From the NCBI GenBank assembly GCA_030220185.1, contig JASPKZ010001237.1, positions 821,501-885,500 of the forward strand: a stretch of 64,000 bases of DNA, given 5' to 3'. Position numbers and translations under genes: made by a program. Shown here in pieces: positions 23,191-34,224 of this stretch. Each line of letters opens with the position of its first letter. Positions within the stretch are counted from its first letter, which is position 1. This DNA is from Diploptera punctata. Taxonomy: Eukaryota; Arthropoda; Insecta; Blattodea; Blaberidae. The notes under the pieces are model-generated. The model ran no database searches, had not been told where the DNA came from, and saw only the letters and a program-made list of their open reading frames with translations.

Positions 23191-23442
23191 TAAGAATTAA
23201 ATGAATCATGAATTCTTCTTATCTCATACTTCTATGTTTTTTTAAACACAGCACTGCAATATCAGCGACCATCGTCACCATCCTCAGCTGTTTTCACGAC
23301 TGAGGATGGTGATGATGGTCGCTGATACTGCAGTGCTGTGTTTAAAAAAAATAGAAGTATGAGGTAAGAAGAATTCACGATTAATTTAATTCTTATTAAT
23401 AAAACCTCATAATGTTAAAAATTCCCAAATTTATTATATTAA
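23191..23442. mobile_element. nested PLE family E mini-palindrome with 13-bp target duplication
   Basis: A 250-bp hairpin: arms about 23191-23283 and 23296-23400 around a 12-nt loop, each with CTGAGGATGG, GCTGATACTGCAG and TAGAAGTATGAGGTAAGAAG. The right arm has the tail CCTCATAATGTTAAAAATTC. AACAAAAAACAGA is repeated at 23178-23190 and 23443-23455. It encodes nothing. GAAAC is GATAC, so its hammerheads look dead. Confidence 0.88.
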
Positions 23443-23575
23443 AACAAAAAACAGAGTTATGAATTTTGAAATACCGACTGAACGTGACCTCATTTGGAGG
23501 TTCTTCGGCCAACCGCAGGAGGGAACTGACATCGACATCCAGGGTTTAAACATAAATCTAACCAGTCTGGCCATG

Positions 23576-23604
23576 CTGAGGATGATTAGAAGACTAATCG
23601 AAAC
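23576..23604 (+). ncRNA. hammerhead core, PLE family D right arm
   Basis: CTGAGGA, unpaired T, GATTAG/CTAATC six-pair stem II and GAAAC. Its mirror on the minus strand is at 23035-23063. Stem III (TGTT/AACA) is less regular than in family F or A, so the cleavage site is uncertain. Confidence 0.45.
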
Positions 23605-24439
23605 ATGTTCGAGAACAAACATTAAATTGAGGTAAGATAGTATAGACTCAAAAAAACTTGATTAGTTCACATAGTTATTTTCTTAGTACTCACGTCCTCA
23701 TCATCGAAGAGAATTCTGCTCTTTCATTTATAGCTAAGAACAGGATAAATATTAACATTTCCTCAACGTGTATCTGACTTAGGGCTGGGTCGAGGGATGA
23801 GATGCAATGAAGTCCCATACATTGGAGTTCTGTGATTAACAAAGGTGCTGGCCAACAATGCCTGACACACCATCACAGAGATAGATGAAATGAAAGGAAA
23901 TAAATGAGATTGGTATGGAGAAATGGTGAGATGAAATCTGTGGCAGGAGAGAAACCCTAAGAAAAATCTGGTCAGACTCAGTTTCATTCAACATGAAACC
24001 CACATGGAGTGACTGAAATGCAAACTCGAGATCACAACAGTGAAAAGATGTATGTTTGCGCTATGGTCCCAGCTATCAATACCTATACCTCATATAATTT
24101 AAAGAATAATTTAATGATCTTAAATCACATAAAACTTGTTTATTATAATATTTAATGTCTCCAATACACACAATTTTGTCACCGAATCCCATGACCAAAG
24201 AAGCTAATCAAGGGCAGACTTTTGCATGCAAAATGATGTCCTTCTGTCTATTATCGATTCCTGCATTTGAATTGCACAGCTGGAAAGTATAAAACTTTCT
24301 ACCTAAAAGGGGATTTGTGCTGTGGGTTAACTATTTTAAATGTATGCACTGAGCCTAATGTTGGTACATCTTATAATAAATGGGCTGTGGCCCTTTGATG
24401 AATTGTTCCAATATTTGCTTTACAATCAGGTGTAAGCAC

Positions 24440-25410
24440 ACGAAATATCGGAAAAGTAAAAGGAGCTTTGGTCATGTTCCAATGCAGTATACACAGATTG
24501 ATAAATATTCCACTTAATGTAGAAGATTTTGATAATGAATATAATCATATTGTACATGTTGCTAAAATAAATGGGTTTGATGAAGACATAATAAAGAATA
24601 AATTAAAGAAATTTAAACAACAGAAAAGGTTACAGGAATACACCACCCTATAACATAATTCCAAGAAAGATGTAAAATTCAAGAAATTTTACTTACTATC
24701 CTGAAGTTCACAATAAATTTCAAAAAAATTTCAGAAAATTTAATATAACATTGGCTTCAATTAACAAATTCAGGCTGGGTAATCTTCTATTAACTAATAA
24801 TAAAGTTAACACCCCAGACAACAAAAAATCTGGAATTTATCAAATTGATTGCAAAGATTGCAACAGGATATATATATGAAAAACAAAAAGGAACTTGGAA
24901 ACTCATAAAAAAGAACACTTCAGAAACATAAAGAATGGAGAAATTGAAAAATCAGCTATAGCAGCACATAGTTTATTAGAGCATCATAGAATTGAAAAAG
25001 AAGCAAAACTTTTGAAACATCTATCCAAACCTTTGGATTTAACAGTTTGGGAAAAGATATATATTCAAAAAACCACACTAGAACCATGAACTTCGAGATT
25101 CCAGACGAACCGAGCTTGATTACAAAGTTCTTCAAAAATACAACAGATGGCAGTTTAGAAAATGATTCCTTCAAAAGAACACCAGATGGCAGTTTAGAAA
25201 ATAATTCCTTCAAAAGAACACCAGATGGCAGTTTGAATAATTACCAGCAAAAGAAAAAATTGACTGTTGTGAAAACAGCTGAGGATGGTGATGATGGTCG
25301 CTGATACTGCAGTGCTGTGTTTAAAAAAACAGAAGTATAAGGTAAGAAGAATTCATGATTTATTTCTTATTAATAAAACCTCATAATGTTAAAAATTCCC
25401 AAATTTATTA
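24440..25410 (+). mobile_element. PLE family E, 5'-truncated copy
   Basis: Plus strand: RT C-terminal part (HRLINIPLNVEDFDNEYNHI, INGFDEDIIKNKLKKFKQQK), then a frameshifted linker, GIY-YIG remnant near 24830-24990 (GIYQIDCKDCN, with YIG mutated by a stop), AIAAHSLLEHHRIEKE, DLTVWEKIYIQK, MNFEIPDEPSLITKFFK, and a tandem-repeat tail. It then has a hammerhead remnant (CTGAGGATGG), ATAAGGTAAGAAG and the tail CCTCATAATGTTAAAAATTC. Several stops and frameshifts make it dead. Confidence 0.8.
25143..25240 (+). repeat. 39-bp coding tandem repeat in PLE family E
   Basis: Two and a half units starting (A/C)AGATGGCAGTTTAGAAAA encode TPDGSLENDSFKR-like repeats. The unit also occurs once in the family-E copy near 45160 and, diverged, near 11090. 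Confidence 0.8.
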
Positions 25411-25419
25411 TATAAATTT

Positions 25420-27315
25420 AACAGTATAATTCTGCTGGGGTATGAGTCCAGTAGCTGAAGGTTTCAGCAGAAAAGTACTGAGAGAAGAAAATGTGTTAAG
25501 ACTCATGTCTTCAGCTTCTATGACCAAGGTGAGCCGAACTAGAAGATTCCACCCATCAGAGGTGTAGTGCTCTGAATTCCAAACATCCATGTCCTTGTGA
25601 AATAGTGACATGTTTTCACTTATTATTTGAGTAGACAAGGTACCTCCCAAATTGCTGAACTAAAGAGTTCTCTGCATCAGGAACCATAGCGTCAAATCTC
25701 TGTGGAACGGTTTTGATGTGTTCAACTATATAAGGAAGTCCCAGGGGCCCAGGTCTTTATGACTCTACCTGTTGCTGACGTACCAAGGTGCACCAGTCAC
25801 AATAAACAGAAACTTTGACTGAATTATTTGGAGCCTGTTTACATATCCAGAAACATTGGGCAGATTAACTTCTTATAAAGCAGTACACCATTTTTGAGAC
25901 AATCGGCTCTCCCCCCCTCCCAAATTCAGAAATGGGCCTAGTGTGTCAAATCTCCAAATGGCTTTCCATCTAATCTGAAACTATGTGGGTTGTCCAGGCC
26001 CAAATCAGACTTTTTTTTATCTATTTTGTGTGTTCTCCAAGGAAAAATACACTACAAGTTGTCTGAATGCATCTTAATGATAGTGAAAAGAATATATCTG
26101 CATTATTAACTATGTTGATAGCAATTCTCCACTCTCTGAGCCATTGTTCAAGTGAACTGAAGTAAGTCTCAAAATATCGGATGTAAGTTGTAGAGCAACA
26201 TGGCCGGAGCCATGTCCTCCATATATTGAACCAATTCAACATGGCAGGTTGGTATGCGACCAATTTTCTGCACACTTATACTTTTCCTCAAAATCTTCCT
26301 AGTCCAGGATTTTTAATTCTCCTTCAGTCATCACTTTCTTCATGTCCTGCAGTCAAGTGTTTTTTTGGTCTAACTCTACCTCTCCATCCTCCTGGGATCA
26401 AATCCAATCCAAAAGTCTTCTTGGTAACCTTTCATCATCCATTTGTTTTACATGCCCTTAAAATCATTGTAATAAATTGTCAGAAAAAGTTTCCATTGGG
26501 TCACTCAAGACTTTTTTCTAAGTTCTACAGAATAGTAGTGCACATGGACAAGGCTTATGAAGTTGCCAATAGCTTACAGCACATTATCTGAGATGTGAAG
26601 AAATCCATATGACCAACCTTCGCAATAAATTCTCAAAAATGAGATTAACACATTATAAATGTATAATTTCATAATATAACAATGGAAGCTAACCTGAGGA
26701 ACTAAACAAACCTAACCTAAGGTAACATTACTATTAGCAAGTCTAAATGGGAAAAACTTCCCTTATAGGTTATAGTACCTGAATAGTACAATTTCATTTC
26801 TGATGAATTGCATTGTGGCAACACTAGAAGAGAGAGGAATAGTAGCAAGTAAGTAGTTTAACAGTGGGATAAGAATGTTGTACTGGTATTATGTGCAGAT
26901 AATAAATATTTACGGATTGTAAACTATGGTTTAAGAAATGTTAGAAAACATTAAAATAGTAGGAAATGTTTGTAAAAACAAAACCATAACACAATAATTT
27001 GACAAAGGTTATTTAAGGTACTTTAAAAATTCTGTGACGTAATGGAAATCTGAACTGTAATTGTCTACATTTTACAAACAACATAATGAAATGTTGGCTA
27101 TCCGAAATGTTTTCATGTGAATAAGTTCTTATTTATAGAATTTATCTTTAGTTATATATATAAGCAAATGGAAAGAATATACAATATCATACAAATATTA
27201 GCCTTACACCTAATCATAACCTATATTTTGTTCCCTATTTGATCTATACACCTTTCAATAAATACTAATTAGTAAATTAAAAAACATATTCAAGTTTCTC
27301 CATTCTAAGTTAATG
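25420..27315. other. mostly unclassified sequence, possible LINE piece
   Basis: About 26290-26470 (minus) resembles the C-terminal tail of another LINE (GWRGRVRPKKH-like with stops). The rest shows no coding exon, repeat family or RNA gene I can support. Confidence 0.3.
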
Positions 27316-27328
27316 TGAAATTTAATTT

Positions 27329-27418
27329 GTAAATTAATGAGTCGTTTTTTAACATCTTACCTCATTGACTCATTAATTTACAAACCTCATAATGTTATTT
27401 CCCATATTTAACTATGAA
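27329..27418. mobile_element. PLE family K minimal palindrome with 13-bp target duplication
   Basis: Only about 90 bp: TGTAAATTAATGAGTC, TTAACATCTTACCTCA, then the inverse GACTCATTAATTTACA and the tail CCTCATAATGTTATTTCCC. TGAAATTTAATTT is repeated at 27316-27328 and 27419-27431. No hammerhead or coding sequence is left. It is the same family as 63591-63806. Confidence 0.8.
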
Positions 27419-27694
27419 TGAAATTTAATTTTGGTAAATTTCTGTTATTTCTTAAGAATCATTTCTGATTTACTTACCTGGAGTGTTGTACATATAACAA
27501 AAATATTGTTCTATTTAAATACATGGAGTGCAAACTTGTATGCTTACTTCCCACCCATTGCCATAAGAAAATAACCACAAATTTACCCTGACCATCTTGA
27601 CAGCTTCATGTATTCTGTGAAAGAAATATTGACAAATAAATACACATATCACACACACAGACACATATATATATTCTAATACAAATAAGATATT

Positions 27695-28105
27695 GTATGA
27701 TATGATTGATCCCCATTTGTTCCATTATGGGGACATGGGTGCTTCCCTGGTGGGAAATTCTTAACCAGACAAATTTAGTTATGCTTATTTCCCTACAGAT
27801 GTCATGAATGGCATGTGGTTAGTATATCGACCCAATGAGACATCTAGTAGGCAAATAAGGTATTACGTGGATGATGATTGGTAAATTTTGCTTAGATGCC
27901 TTTTTCAGACTTAAGGTTATTTTACAAGCCTGAAAATATTAGACTCAGGGCCCATAGCTTAAAGTCCATCTCAGACAACTTGTCCCTAGGATTTTTTCCA
28001 TCCTAAAGAATATCCATTAACCCCCAACTGGGCTTTGAACCCACGACTCTCTGGACTAGAGGCAAAGAACATAACCACCATGGACAATGCAGGTTATATA
28101 TCATG
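27695..28105 (-). repeat. SINE family 1, uninterrupted copy
   Basis: It matches 205-660 (GGGACATGGGTG, TTCTTAACCAGACAAATT, CATGAATGGCATGTGGTTAG, CACGACTCTCTGGACTAGAG) but lacks the PLE tail insert, so it shows the empty site. Confidence 0.65.
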
Positions 28106-28214
28106 AAAAAAAAATTGTACTACGATATAGATTTCCATTATCATTTACTTATAATTATTATTTGAAAATATATTTTCAATATTTTTATTAGAAACATTTT
28201 CTACATTGCAGTAG

Positions 28215-28510
28215 TTTTCCCTACAACCTAAAATAATTTTATTCTTCAAAAACTTCTGTCTCGCTCATCTTCTTCCACCAATTCCACTCTATTCAAACTC
28301 CTCCTGATCCCTCCATCCTTTGTTTCTAGGATTCCCTCTTCTCCTTCTGCATTCCATTCAAAAATAACATTCAGAATTCCATCTTCTCCCATTTTTTAAT
28401 GTATCCAAACCATCTTAATTTTTGTTCTTCAATTACTTCAAGAATATTTTTATTCACTTTAATCATCTCTCTAATTCTTTCATTTCTAATTATTTTTTTA
28501 ATAAACCATA
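28215..28510 (-). mobile_element. LINE fragment of a second family
   Basis: Minus strand reads a C-terminal RT-element tail of the type RFGYIKKWEKMEFxMLFLNG...KKEGNPRNKGWRD with a WVD/VRRSLNRVE-like block and frameshifts. It is clearly not the RTE-like family. Truncated at both ends. Confidence 0.5.
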
Positions 28511-28777
28511 TATGTAACAGATACCACATGTGCAATCATTGACTTACCTTCCATTAGGTGTATCTTTCAGTTTTACATTCTCTGCAAGATTACAAAATGT
28601 AGAAAATAATTTATTTACAGAATTAACGTTGATGTAACAAATAAAATTCATATTCAATCACAAACTTTTCAACATGTAATACCATTTATTTAATTTTCAC
28701 AGGGAAAGAACACTATGAGGTTTAATTTAAGAATTAAATTAACGTTTTTATTACCTTACCTCATATCCTTTTTTCTT

Positions 28778-28816
28778 CTATACTGCAGTTTCGGAGCATA
28801 TCTCCATCATCAGTAG
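28778..28816 (-). ncRNA. hammerhead ribozyme motif, PLE family F (intact core)
   Basis: Minus strand: stem I CTA (28814-28816), core CTGATGA (28807-28813, canonical), unpaired T, stem II GGAG/CTCC, GAAAC (28788-28792), stem III AC/GT with loop TGCA, cleavage site GTA between 28781 and 28780, then TAG pairing with CTA. This is the cleanest hammerhead in the window. Confidence 0.75.
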
Positions 28817-28931
28817 CCTCTGGTCAACCGGTGTTATGTCGTTTCTTGGTGGTTTTCTTCTTACTTCTATCGGTGGACTGATGAACCTCTGGATCAAGTC
28901 AAAATTTGTGGGAGTTTCGAAATTCATGAGT

Positions 28932-29267
28932 TTATCTTTCTTGTTTTTTTTGGATGTGGATTTTTTCCCAGACTGTGAGTTCTTTCTGTTTATCTGTGTG
29001 TTTGATTAGGCTAGCTTCTGTATCGATTAAATGCTTTTCAGACCAAGCATGGGCTGCTACAGCTGACTTGTCCACTTCACCCTTTTTTACATTTCTAAGG
29101 TGTTCTTTCAATCTGGTTTTTAAATTTCTTTTTGTTTTTCCTATATAGATTTTGTCACAATCCTTACATTTGATCTGATATATTCCTGATTTATATTCTT
29201 CTCCAATTTTTTCATTTTTGTTGGTTTTAATTATCTTGTTTAGGCTGTATTCATTCTTTGGGGCCAA
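28932..29267 (-). CDS. PLE GIY-YIG endonuclease fragment
   Basis: A 111-codon open segment that holds a full GIY-YIG nuclease domain. GIY is near residue 29 and YIG near residue 42, with KCKDC between them; RLKEH supplies the conserved Arg region, and His of EH, AAH and EKH fit the Cys2-His zinc-like insert of PLE endonucleases (family knowledge). In PLEs it follows the RT in one ORF and nicks the target for reverse transcription. Here it is separated from the RT by a stop or frameshift near 29267, so the element cannot make the fusion protein. It ends at IHIQKKQER where a further frameshift cuts off the C-terminal module. Confidence 0.85.
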   Translation of the reverse strand: MAPKNEYSLNKIIKTNKNEKIGEEYKSGIYQIKCKDCDKIYIGKTKRNLKTRLKEHLRNVKKGEVDKSAVAAHAWSEKHLIDTEASLIKHTDKQKELTVWEKIHIQKKQER

Positions 29268-29854
29268 TCAAATGTTAAACTTATTGAAAATTTTCTGGAA
29301 CTTGTGGTGTTTTAAAGGATGGTAAGTGAATTTTTTGAATCTTATGTTCTCTTCTGTTTGTTTTTTAAGTGTGCTTTCATTGATTAGTTTTTGCCCTTTA
29401 AACTTATTTATTTTCTTGTGTACCATGTTTTCTTCATAACCATTTCCTATTGCTACTTTAATTAAGTATTCTTTTTCTTCCTCGTATTTTTCTCGGTTCA
29501 GGGGTACATTCACCAATCTGTGTGTTAAGACTATTGAATACAGCTTCTTTGTGAGCAAAATGGTTGAATCCTGATGCCTTAATGTAGTTATCTTTATGTG
29601 TGTTCTTTCTGTATATTCCAAATTCTATTTTGTTTTTTTTCATATGTAGTTAGGTTTAGATCTAAAAATGAAATTTGTCTGTCAGTTTCAGTTTCCATTG
29701 TGAATTTTACAGTTTTGCTCTGAAGGTTCAGGAGTTTTAAGGCATCTTCTATTTGTTTATGGTTTACAATAGCTATTATATCGTCAACATATCTGCGCCA
29801 AAATTTTAAAATTAATGGGTGTCCCCTTGTTATTTTCTGTTCAAAACTACCCAT
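29268..29854 (-). pseudogene. PLE reverse transcriptase C-terminal half, frameshifted
   Basis: Three overlapping minus-strand segments (29594-29854, 29458-29643, 29268-29621) together cover RT motif C to the thumb. GHPLILKFWRRYVDDI has the YVDD catalytic pair; QISFLDLNLT and IEFGIYRKNTH are typical PLE blocks after it. Frame changes occur near 29600-29640 and 29460-29520. The fingers, the N-terminal palm and the first catalytic Asp are lost by 5' truncation. Confidence 0.85.
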
Positions 29855-30302
29855 GAATAAATTAGCCAGATGTAATACTATTGTTTAATTTCAATCAACT
29901 AATCGAGAAGAAGGATTTAATAATTCCATCATCCAATGATCGATTATCTCTCTTCTTAACAATTGATAAAGAGCAAGTGCAATAAAGAGAGGTTCACAGA
30001 GTCAACGATACTTGCTTAAGCTTACTTCAGTGTCATCTGGATATCTTGGCAAAATAAAATAGTTACCAAATCTCACTATAAAGATTTACAGAACTGATCA
30101 CAAGTCCACACTGTATAGGAGCTCATAAGAGTTGCTTTGGTTGTGTTTAACCCTGAAATAAATTATCTATCATTGTGTAACATTAAAAACAAAGAAAACA
30201 TCAATTTTAAGCAAACAACTACATCTGGCTTGCAACCTTAACCAATTACACTATGATATGCCCTAAATGTTCAAATTGCTCATCTATTTTGAAGTTTCAC
30301 TG

Positions 30303-30745
30303 ACAAGGAAACTCTCAACTAATGCATGCCAAAACCTAACTTGAAATTTCTTCAAGAGAAGTGTTGTGATATACAAAGGTCGGGTCCAAAATAATTATCT
30401 GCCCCATTTTTAACTGCAAGGCATTAATATCCAGCTCCAAATCTCTCATTTAAACTGTAGGGAAGTAATACAACACCTGTATTGGCAGACTGGATAACTC
30501 TCACTAACTGCCGTCCACGCCGTGTCCTGCATCACTTCACTTCACTCTTAATTCATGCAGGGATGTACATCTGCTCTGTACAGTGGGCTGACACTGCTGG
30601 ATTCTAAGCTTCGATTTCTGTGCCTTGCAGTTAAAAACAGCAGATATTTTTTTTGGACACGGCCTTCATACATCACAAAGCTTCTCTGGGAGAAATTTCA
30701 AGGTATGATTTGGCATGCAATGGTTGGCAGTTCACTTGTAAGTAG
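30303..30745. repeat. foldback repeat FB1
   Basis: Inverted arms of about 130 bp: left with CATGCCAAAACCTAACTTGA, GAGAAGTGTTGTGAT and TTTTTAACTGCAAGGCA; right with TGCCTTGCAGTTAAAAA, CTCTGGGAGAAATTTCAAGG and TGGCATGCAATGG. No coding sequence. Related copies lie at 54270-54620 and 52857-52950. Confidence 0.7.
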
Positions 30746-31019
30746 AAAATGAACATATAGGATGTTTCATAACAACACATCACTGAACAGTTAGATCAGC
30801 ATGGCAAGTTGATCAATTTTCAAAATTACTATGTCCCTATAAACTAGCCCTACTATTCAAATTGGACAGCTGTTAGTATCAGTTGAACACACTTCAAACA
30901 GAATGACTTAACTGCAGTCAAGTTTAGAATTGAGCAATTCTCGTAACTGGTGTTTTCAAATCTTTACAATATTGTAATACATTGCTCCTAAACATTAGAT
31001 AACTTAATTAAATATATAT

Positions 31020-31790
31020 ATAGGAAATAACACTATGAGGTTTCTCTTAATTATTAATGAGTTGGGTATTTTGACTCACCTCATATTTCTTACATTTTAT
31101 GCAGACTGGTTTTGTCGCTTCTGTGCAACATTCTCAATGCAATCCAACTGTTGCCTTGCAGTTGTCCATCCTGCAAGTTGATTTCTGCTCTCTCTGCTGG
31201 CTGACTGATGAACTTACAAATCAATTTTTTTTTTTCTCTCTCTTTCACCGGGAATTTCAAAATTCATGGTTTTCTTTTTATTTTTGCAGATGTAAATTTT
31301 CTCCCAAATTGTAAGTTCCTTAGATTTTTCTAACTGTTAGAAAACAGTTTTTCTTTCACCGGGAATTTCAAAGTTCACGGTTTTCTTTTCATTTTTGCAG
31401 ATGTAAATTTTCTCTCAAATTGTGAGTTCCTTAGATTTTTCTAACTGTTAGAAAACAGTAAGAAAAATCTAAGGAACTTACACTTTGGGGAAAATAAAAC
31501 AATAAGAAAAATCTAAGGAACTCACAATTTGGGAGAAAATTTACATCTACAAGAACAAAAAGAAAACCATGAATTTTGAAATTTCCAGTGAAAGAGAAAA
31601 AAACTTGATTTGGAAGTTGATTGGTCGGCCAGCAGAAGGAGCAGAAATCAACTTGCAGGATGGACAACTGCAAGGCAACAGTTGGAATGCATCGGGAATT
31701 TCGCACAGAAGTGATGAAACTGGTGTGCATAAAAATCAAGAAATATGAGGTGAGTCAAAATATCCAACTCCCTAATAATTAGATATTGTG
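31020..31790. mobile_element. PLE family A palindrome with internal duplication
   Basis: Left minus arm (31020 to about 31455) and right plus arm (about 31455-31790). Both encode LTIWEK-like, NKKKTMNFEISSE-like and the hammerhead region. The tail (TAGGAAATAACACTATGAGG) is only on the left; the right arm ends AATAATTA. A segment of about 105 bp is repeated in tandem in the left arm (31240-31345 and 31346-31453) and part of it also in the right arm. Confidence 0.82.
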
Positions 31791-31964
31791 ATAGAGCATC
31801 AATTTGCCATGCTACATTACTTCTTGGGTGATATCAGAGATTATACTCTGCATTTCATTTTTATTTATTTACAAACATAGAATATCACAAAGTTAACATT
31901 ATACTGAGAAATAAAAATACATAAAAACAAATTATTTTCCTTCCAATATTTTAAAAATATAATT

Positions 31965-32370
31965 TAGCTGAAGCAGAGAACGCTGTACATCCATCATTTT
32001 ATGATGATCTTGTAGAAGATTTCCGGGCTGTTGGTCGTGGTCTTGAGGCTTGTATTTCCCTGACGTTTCGCCAGAGACTGCATCTGGCATCCTCAAGGGT
32101 TGTCTTGAGACTGGCAATTTTGTCGACTACCTGCCCTATTTATACATTTATCCATGACGTGTTCTCTGCACGGTCCATACAGAGAACACCATGTGGATAA
32201 ATGTATAAATAGGAAAGGTAGTCAACAAAATTGCCAGTCTCAAGACAACCCTTCAGGATGCCGGACGTCGAGGAACTACAAGCCTCAAGACCATGGCCAA
32301 CAGCCTGGAAATCTTCTACAAGATCATCGTAGTAACTCCAGCCATGAAAGCCTAAGTCAATATATGTATC
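31965..32370. mobile_element. PLE family I palindrome
   Basis: Arms about 31985-32155 and 32185-32355 around a short centre. The shared segment contains GACGTTTCGCCAGAGACTGC, GGTTGTCTTGAGACTGGCAA and CCTATTTATACATTTATCCA and its inverse. It corresponds to the 3' end seen on the plus strand at 39300-39520, which follows a GIYRIRCSCGQVY endonuclease piece. Confidence 0.7.
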
Positions 32371-32379
32371 ATTTTGTTT

Positions 32380-33890
32380 GATTACAGTCCAGTAACATTA
32401 TGAATATTTAGAACACAAACATGTACAGACCACATAATTCTTATTCTGACCTAAAATTATAAATAATTAATTTAGTTTTTAAATAATGCTGCAACTGTAT
32501 TATCAGTGTTATGTGATTCTATTATTTCTCCTACATGCTCTATACACAATTCTTCACCTATGTACATAAATACATACATACAATTCTAAACACATTTCAA
32601 TCCCAGATTTTACTCACAACATATACATTCTACACTTCACAAATTTGGAATGTACTCTATAAACATTAGCAAATCATTTTTCTAAATACTGTAAAATAAA
32701 AAATACATATATCTAACAAATTTACACATAGAAGACAGAAGTCCCAACTGACTGAACTATCAATGCCAGACAAAATTCCCAGGAACTATAAACAAGAAAT
32801 ATGACTACTACTTTCCTCTTATAGGTCGGCACACACTGAAGGGATTTTTAAAAACTTAATATGACAGAAAGGAGTAAGATTTTTTTACAAACATCAAAAT
32901 ATAAAATTAAAACAAGGTTCTAAAGCATATCAAGAAATTTGATTTGCCAAACAGAAATAAATTAATAATAACCAATGATCAGTTCAGGCAGGATAATTTC
33001 AGTATATTGAATCTTGAAAAAGTATTCAATTATTTTTTTGTGTATGTCATAATTTACAGTATTTTATATGTTTTATGTACACTTACCAAAAAAAAAAAAA
33101 AAAGGAATTAGTCGCAAATGTATAGCAATAGATTCCCAAGATTACATATCCCCAAGTTCTACTAACAAAGATTCAACAGTGTATGTAATTGAAATCTCGT
33201 CGTCTACAATATCATCTTTGAAACAGGAAAATCTTGAAGAGAAATACATGAAATTCTAGCTAATACCCGGTGTGTGCTACGCCTAAATAAATTAAATTTG
33301 TTTTTATGCTTAGTTGAATAAGTGAAAAGAAAAATAATTATAAATTTATATCGTAATAATTTTTAGATACCCTGTGACGATTACCTGGCATTGCCCTGGA
33401 ATCTACTTATCCCAATCTTCTTGGCATCAATGATCTGAAAGACAAAAATGGTTTTTGTGAGTTATCCGTAAAACATAGATATGTGCTGTCATGGACTTCT
33501 TGGTAGACATTTTTGAGATATTCAATTCTATGTACATTAATTTGGTGTATTTGTTATGGTTTAGGCAACGTAAGCCACGTAAATTTCCAAAAAGCAAATT
33601 TTTTATTGCACCGATGCCCTTTTTTTTTTAAGCTCTAGCCCTATAGTATGTAGGGTAATATGTTATTACGCTAATTGTCCAAAGAAAAATTCTCTAAATC
33701 ATAAGGAAAACCCCATTCAAATCAGTCAAGTAGTTTTTGAGTCCATAAAGGGCAGACAGACTCATACTTATTTTTGTACATATATAAAGATACGTAGAGC
33801 GTAAATTTGTATAAGTAAAGTCAGCTTGTAAAGTAGTGTATCTTTATTTTGCCAAAATCCAGGCATAAATTATTCCATTACTACTATTAC
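32380..33890. other. no recognisable gene or repeat family
   Basis: AT-rich with scattered poly(A) runs (33088-33105). Short ORFs only, none with a recognisable domain. Confidence 0.35.
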
Positions 33891-33894
33891 AACT

Positions 33895-34205
33895 CCAAGC
33901 ACGACAGGCCAACCAGCCAGCTGCTGGTCTCACATCCACATGTGTTAATCACAGAGGTAGACGATCATCTAGCCAGTGTAGGGGTGACATTTAGTCACAT
34001 GTCAGGTCCCCCAGCCATTATAGCTGATCTTCTCAACCTGGAGTCGCTACTTATTGTAGCTACCCAAATGTCTCACAATGCTGGGTGGGCACTGGTAACA
34101 TACTGATCAAAATTTCATAAAAAAATGTCTTCCCCCATGGGTACTCAAACCAGCGCTAGTCCCATAGCTCTGCACCAAGGCTTCTTACCTTAACCACTCG
34201 GCTGT
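33895..34205 (-). repeat. SINE family 3, minus copy
   Basis: TGTTAATCACAGAGGTAGA, TATAGCTGATCTTCTCAACC, then CTCAAACCAGCG and TTAACCACTCGGCTGTGGC (inverted tRNA-like head). Confidence 0.75.
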
Positions 34206-34224
34206 GGCACAGGACACTACTACT

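Larger units (their letters stand above)
22936..23661. mobile_element. PLE family D palindrome holding a nested PLE
   Basis: Arms: minus about 22975-23172, plus about 23456-23650. Each carries the C-terminal module (plus arm MNFEIPTERDLIWRFFGQPQ), hammerhead and ATTGAGGTAAGATAG. Only the left arm has the tail (AGGAAGTAATATTTTGAGG). TTAGTT(T/C)ACATA is repeated at 22924-22935 and 23662-23673. A second PLE palindrome sits near its centre. Confidence 0.85.
28687..29869 (-). mobile_element. PLE family F, best-preserved copy (RT piece + GIY-YIG)
   Basis: Minus strand, 5' to 3': RT part with FWRRYVDDIIAIV (catalytic YVDD) and ISFLDLNLT (29594-29854); RT thumb region HRLVNVPLNREKYEEEKEYL (29268-29643, one or two frameshifts); GIY-YIG endonuclease (28932-29267: SGIYQIKCKDCDKIYIGKTK, RLKEH, SAVAAHAWSEKH, ELTVWEKIHIQK); C-terminal module; intact hammerhead; TATGAGGTAAGG and the tail (CCTCATAGTGTTCTTTCCC). 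ATGTAATAC(C/T)ATT is repeated at 28674-28686 and 29870-29882. It is a simple 5'-truncated insertion, not a palindrome. Confidence 0.9.
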
